Below, piece after piece: positions 61,663 to 64,000 of a stretch of 64,000 nt of DNA (position 1 is its first letter; each line of letters begins with the position of its first letter). Origin of the DNA: Massilia sp. 9I. Its GTDB lineage: Bacteria > Pseudomonadota > Gammaproteobacteria > Burkholderiales > Burkholderiaceae_D. The stretch covers positions 5,228,379-5,292,378 of the forward strand of contig NZ_LR733275.1 in the NCBI RefSeq assembly GCF_902506415.1. The letters run 5' to 3'. A program made the position numbers and the translations under genes. The notes below the pieces were generated by a model. That model searched no databases, was not told where the DNA came from, and was given only the letters and a program-made list of their open reading frames with translations.

Positions 61663-63519
61663 ATGGCTTTCAAACCCTTCAGCGCGCTGCGTCGCGGTCT
61701 CGGCATGGTGTGGCGCGCGGTCGACGTCTCGCGCCGCACCTTCATGAACCTGCTGTTCCTGCTGTTCGTGATCATCGTCCTGATGATCCTGTCCTCGGGC
61801 GGCGTCAAGCCGATCGGCGAGAAGACGGCGCTGGTGCTGGAACTGAAGGGCGACCTGGTCGAGCAGTACCAGTCGAGCTTCCAGGACACCGTGCTCGACA
61901 GCGTCGGCGGCGACAGCAAGCGCAGCGTGCGCCTGCGCGACCTCATGACCGTGCTCGATGCGGCGGCCAAGGACAAGAACCTCGGCACGGTGGTGCTGCT
62001 GCTGGACCAGATGGATGGCGGCGGCATGGCCATGCTGCGCGAGATCGGCGCCGGCATCGAGCGCGTCAAGGCCTCCGGCAAGAAAGTGGTCGCCTGGGGC
62101 GGCGCCTATGACCAGAAACGCTACCTGCTGGCCTCGCACGCCGATGAAATCTATGTGCACCCGATGGGCATGGTCATGATCGAAGGCTTCGGCGGGCGCC
62201 GCAACTACTACCGCGACGCCCTCGACAAGCTGGGCGTGACGGTCAACCTGATCAAGGTCGGCACCTACAAGAGCTTCGCCGAACCGTATATCGCCAACGG
62301 CCCGTCCGAAGCGGCCCAGGAAGCCGACAGCTTCCTGTACAACGCCCTGTGGCAGGACTACACGGGCCAGGTCGAGAAGAACCGCAAGCTCCCGGCCGGT
62401 ACCATCGCCAAGTGGATCGAGAACCTGCCGCAGGAAATGGAAGCGGCAGGCGGCAGCGCGGCCAAGGTGGCCCTCCAGGCCAAGCTGGTGGACGGGCTGA
62501 AAACCCAGGACGAGATCCGCGCCATGCTGGTCAAGCGCGGCGTCTATGAGGACCGGATCAAGTCCTTCCGCCAGGTCGGCTACCACGACTACCTGGGCCG
62601 CCATCCGCAGAAGCCCTTCGGCGACGCCATCGGCGTGATCACCGCGGCCGGCAACATCACCGAAGGCACCAGCGGCCCGAACACGGTCGGCGGCATCACC
62701 ACCGCCAACCTGATCCGCCAGGCGCGCGAGGACGACCAGATCAAGGCGGTCGTGCTGCGCGTCGATTCGCCCGGCGGCAGCGCCTATGGCTCGGAACTGA
62801 TCCGGCGCGAGCTGGAACTGACCCGCGCCGCCGGCAAGCCGGTGGTGGTCTCGATGGGCAGCGTCGCGGCTTCCGGCGGCTACTGGATCTCGATGGCGGC
62901 CGACGAGGTGATCGCCGACCCGGCCACCATCACCGGCTCGATCGGCGTATTCACGATCCTGCCGACCGCCGAGAAGGTGAGCGACAAGCTGGGCATCCAC
63001 ACGGCCGGCGTCACCACCACCTGGCTGGCCGACGCCTACAACCCGCTGCGTCCGATCGACCCGCGCTTCTCGCAGCTGGTCCAGAGCAGCATCAACCACG
63101 TCTACAGCGAGTTCACCGCCAAGGCGGCGCAGGCGCGCAAGACCACGGTGGCCAAGATCGACGAAGTGGGGCAGGGCCGGGTCTGGACCGGGGCCCAGGC
63201 CAAGGAACGCGGGCTGGTCGACCGCCTGGGCAGCTACCGCGACGCGCTGGCCTCGGCCGCCAAGCGCGCCAAGCTGGGCGATGACTACCGCGTGGCCTAC
63301 GTCGAGCGTCCGGTCAGCCGCATCGAGCGCTTCCTGAACATGATGGGCGCCTCGACCGCGCAGGCCGTCAACATCCAGGTCAAGCTGGGCCTGCTGGAAG
63401 AAGCCCTTCCGAGCGGCCCGATGGCCCAGGTAGCGCAGGACATGGCCTGGCTCAAGGACGTGGCCGACGGCCGCAAACCCTTCGCCGCGGTCACCCACTG
63501 CATGTGCGGAACACCGTAG
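61663..63519 (+). CDS. sppA: Signal peptide peptidase SppA, 67 kDa type
   Basis: A 618-residue membrane-anchored S49 protease that degrades cleaved signal peptides. One helix (about residues 27-46) anchors it. It is the double-domain form: the catalytic lysine is K203 (VGTYKSFAEP) in the first domain and the nucleophile S404 (SVAASGGYW) in the second, close to E. coli K209 and S409. Both are present, so the enzyme should be active. A strong terminator follows. Confidence 0.96.
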   Translation: MAFKPFSALRRGLGMVWRAVDVSRRTFMNLLFLLFVIIVLMILSSGGVKPIGEKTALVLELKGDLVEQYQSSFQDTVLDSVGGDSKRSVRLRDLMTVLDAAAKDKNLGTVVLLLDQMDGGGMAMLREIGAGIERVKASGKKVVAWGGAYDQKRYLLASHADEIYVHPMGMVMIEGFGGRRNYYRDALDKLGVTVNLIKVGTYKSFAEPYIANGPSEAAQEADSFLYNALWQDYTGQVEKNRKLPAGTIAKWIENLPQEMEAAGGSAAKVALQAKLVDGLKTQDEIRAMLVKRGVYEDRIKSFRQVGYHDYLGRHPQKPFGDAIGVITAAGNITEGTSGPNTVGGITTANLIRQAREDDQIKAVVLRVDSPGGSAYGSELIRRELELTRAAGKPVVVSMGSVAASGGYWISMAADEVIADPATITGSIGVFTILPTAEKVSDKLGIHTAGVTTTWLADAYNPLRPIDPRFSQLVQSSINHVYSEFTAKAAQARKTTVAKIDEVGQGRVWTGAQAKERGLVDRLGSYRDALASAAKRAKLGDDYRVAYVERPVSRIERFLNMMGASTAQAVNIQVKLGLLEEALPSGPMAQVAQDMAWLKDVADGRKPFAAVTHCMCGTP

Positions 63520-63558
63520 ATTTGTAGCCACTTTGTAACTGGCTGATACAGCCGGAAG

Positions 63559-63589
63559 ACGGGTGCGGAAGCGATTCCGCACCCGTTTT
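63559..63589 (+). terminator. Rho-independent terminator of sppA
   Basis: A perfect 12-base-pair stem, ACGGGTGCGGAA with TTCCGCACCCGT, closed by a GCGA tetraloop and followed by TTT, 40 bases after the sppA stop. Confidence 0.9.
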
Positions 63590-63766
63590 ACGTTTACGGG
63601 CCGTATTTCGCGGCCAACGGTGTAAATCGGCGTTAAAGCTGTCCCGCTCATGTAACAGCATGCTGCGCGCAATGTACGTTACGAAACATATGGGTGAAGG
63701 GGGCCATGCTAAGCTTTTCGGCAGAGTTATCTGAATAACATCCTGGCCAAAAGAATAAGGTTGAAC

Positions 63767-64000
63767 ATGGATTCGAACCCGTCCCCGAAGTCCGCCCTTA
63801 CCAGCCCGCCTCCGGCACAGCAGGCACGGCGCCGCAAGCGCCTGATCGGCACCGTCGTCGCCGTGCTGGCGATGATCGGCCTGGCCGCGCTGGCCTGGTA
63901 CCTGACGCACCGGCCCGCAGGCGGCCCGGGCGCCGGCGGGCCTCCGGGCGCCGCGGGTGCACGCGCCGGCGGCGGCGGCGGAGGTGGCGGTGGTGGCGGG
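63767..64000 (+). CDS. RND-efflux periplasmic adaptor (HlyD-like), partial 5' end
   Basis: The first 78 codons of a gene cut by the window end. AAGG precedes the ATG. A basic N-terminus (ARRRKR) leads to one transmembrane helix (about residues 26-46) and then a Gly/Pro/Ala-rich linker ending in an uninterrupted run of glycines. This start matches MdtA-type membrane-fusion proteins of tripartite exporters, in which a glycine-rich stretch often follows the anchor. The assignment rests on the N-terminus only. Confidence 0.55.
   Translation, partial: MDSNPSPKSALTSPPPAQQARRRKRLIGTVVAVLAMIGLAALAWYLTHRPAGGPGAGGPPGAAGARAGGGGGGGGGGG

Noticed and set aside
1..64000. CRISPR arrays, insertion sequences, integrases, attachment sites
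   Set aside because: No spaced direct repeats, transposase or integrase motifs, or tRNA-end duplications were seen; the tRNA-Leu gene is followed by a terminator and nuoA, not an island.

Overview
The window is GC-rich, almost fully coding bacterial chromosome. The organism is most likely a betaproteobacterium of the Oxalobacteraceae (Massilia/Telluria/Duganella type). This is an inference from three things: the order tpiA-secG-tRNA-Leu-nuoA to nuoN-DUF2818-NUDIX, a PHA-type phasin, and a very high share of G/C in third codon positions. I saw no insertion sequence, prophage, integrase or CRISPR array, so the window looks like core chromosome with a genus-level accessory second half.

Layout. 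1-9 kb: the start of an M16 peptidase (cut by the window edge), a DUF2807 secreted protein, a Sel1-repeat protein, a secreted SGNH hydrolase, a YdeP-type molybdopterin oxidoreductase overlapping fdhD, a MYG1 protein and two small unknown genes. 9-29.4 kb: a quinone oxidoreductase, tpiA, secG and tRNA-Leu(GAG), then the complete 14-gene complex I operon (nuoA-nuoN) with several start/stop overlaps. It continues with DUF2818, an ADP-ribose pyrophosphatase-like NUDIX enzyme, an unknown HExxH protein, ispD and ispF. 29.4-36.8 kb: an MFS transporter behind a strong promoter with a palindrome between -35 and -10, an S41-type protease, an FMN reductase/VOC/potassium-channel operon, a phasin and an acyltransferase.

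36.9-48.8 kb: on the minus strand, a LytS/LytR-type two-component pair, a coupled FHA-membrane protein and trypsin-like protease, and ribA. On the plus strand, a sensor kinase followed by an EgtB/SenA-type sulfoxide or selenoneine synthase, then an SbmA/YddA-type ABC exporter. A zinc-ribbon membrane protein and a secreted alpha/beta hydrolase follow on the minus strand. 48.9-53.4 kb (minus): a tightly coupled four-gene operon encoding a lone receiver protein, a membrane HEAT-repeat protein, a processive GT2 synthase and a secreted TIM-barrel-like protein. This is the best candidate for an undescribed system, probably regulated exopolysaccharide synthesis. 53.4-64 kb: DUF3820 and DUF1810 genes, a secreted HAF/PKD protein facing a hybrid histidine kinase, an NYN-LOTUS RNase-like protein with a basic tail, a small secreted protein, a sodium:solute symporter, sppA with a strong terminator, and the start of an RND-efflux adaptor cut by the window end.

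Starts were chosen from ribosome binding sites, signal peptides and gene overlaps. No similarity search was available, so family names rest on motifs I recognise.
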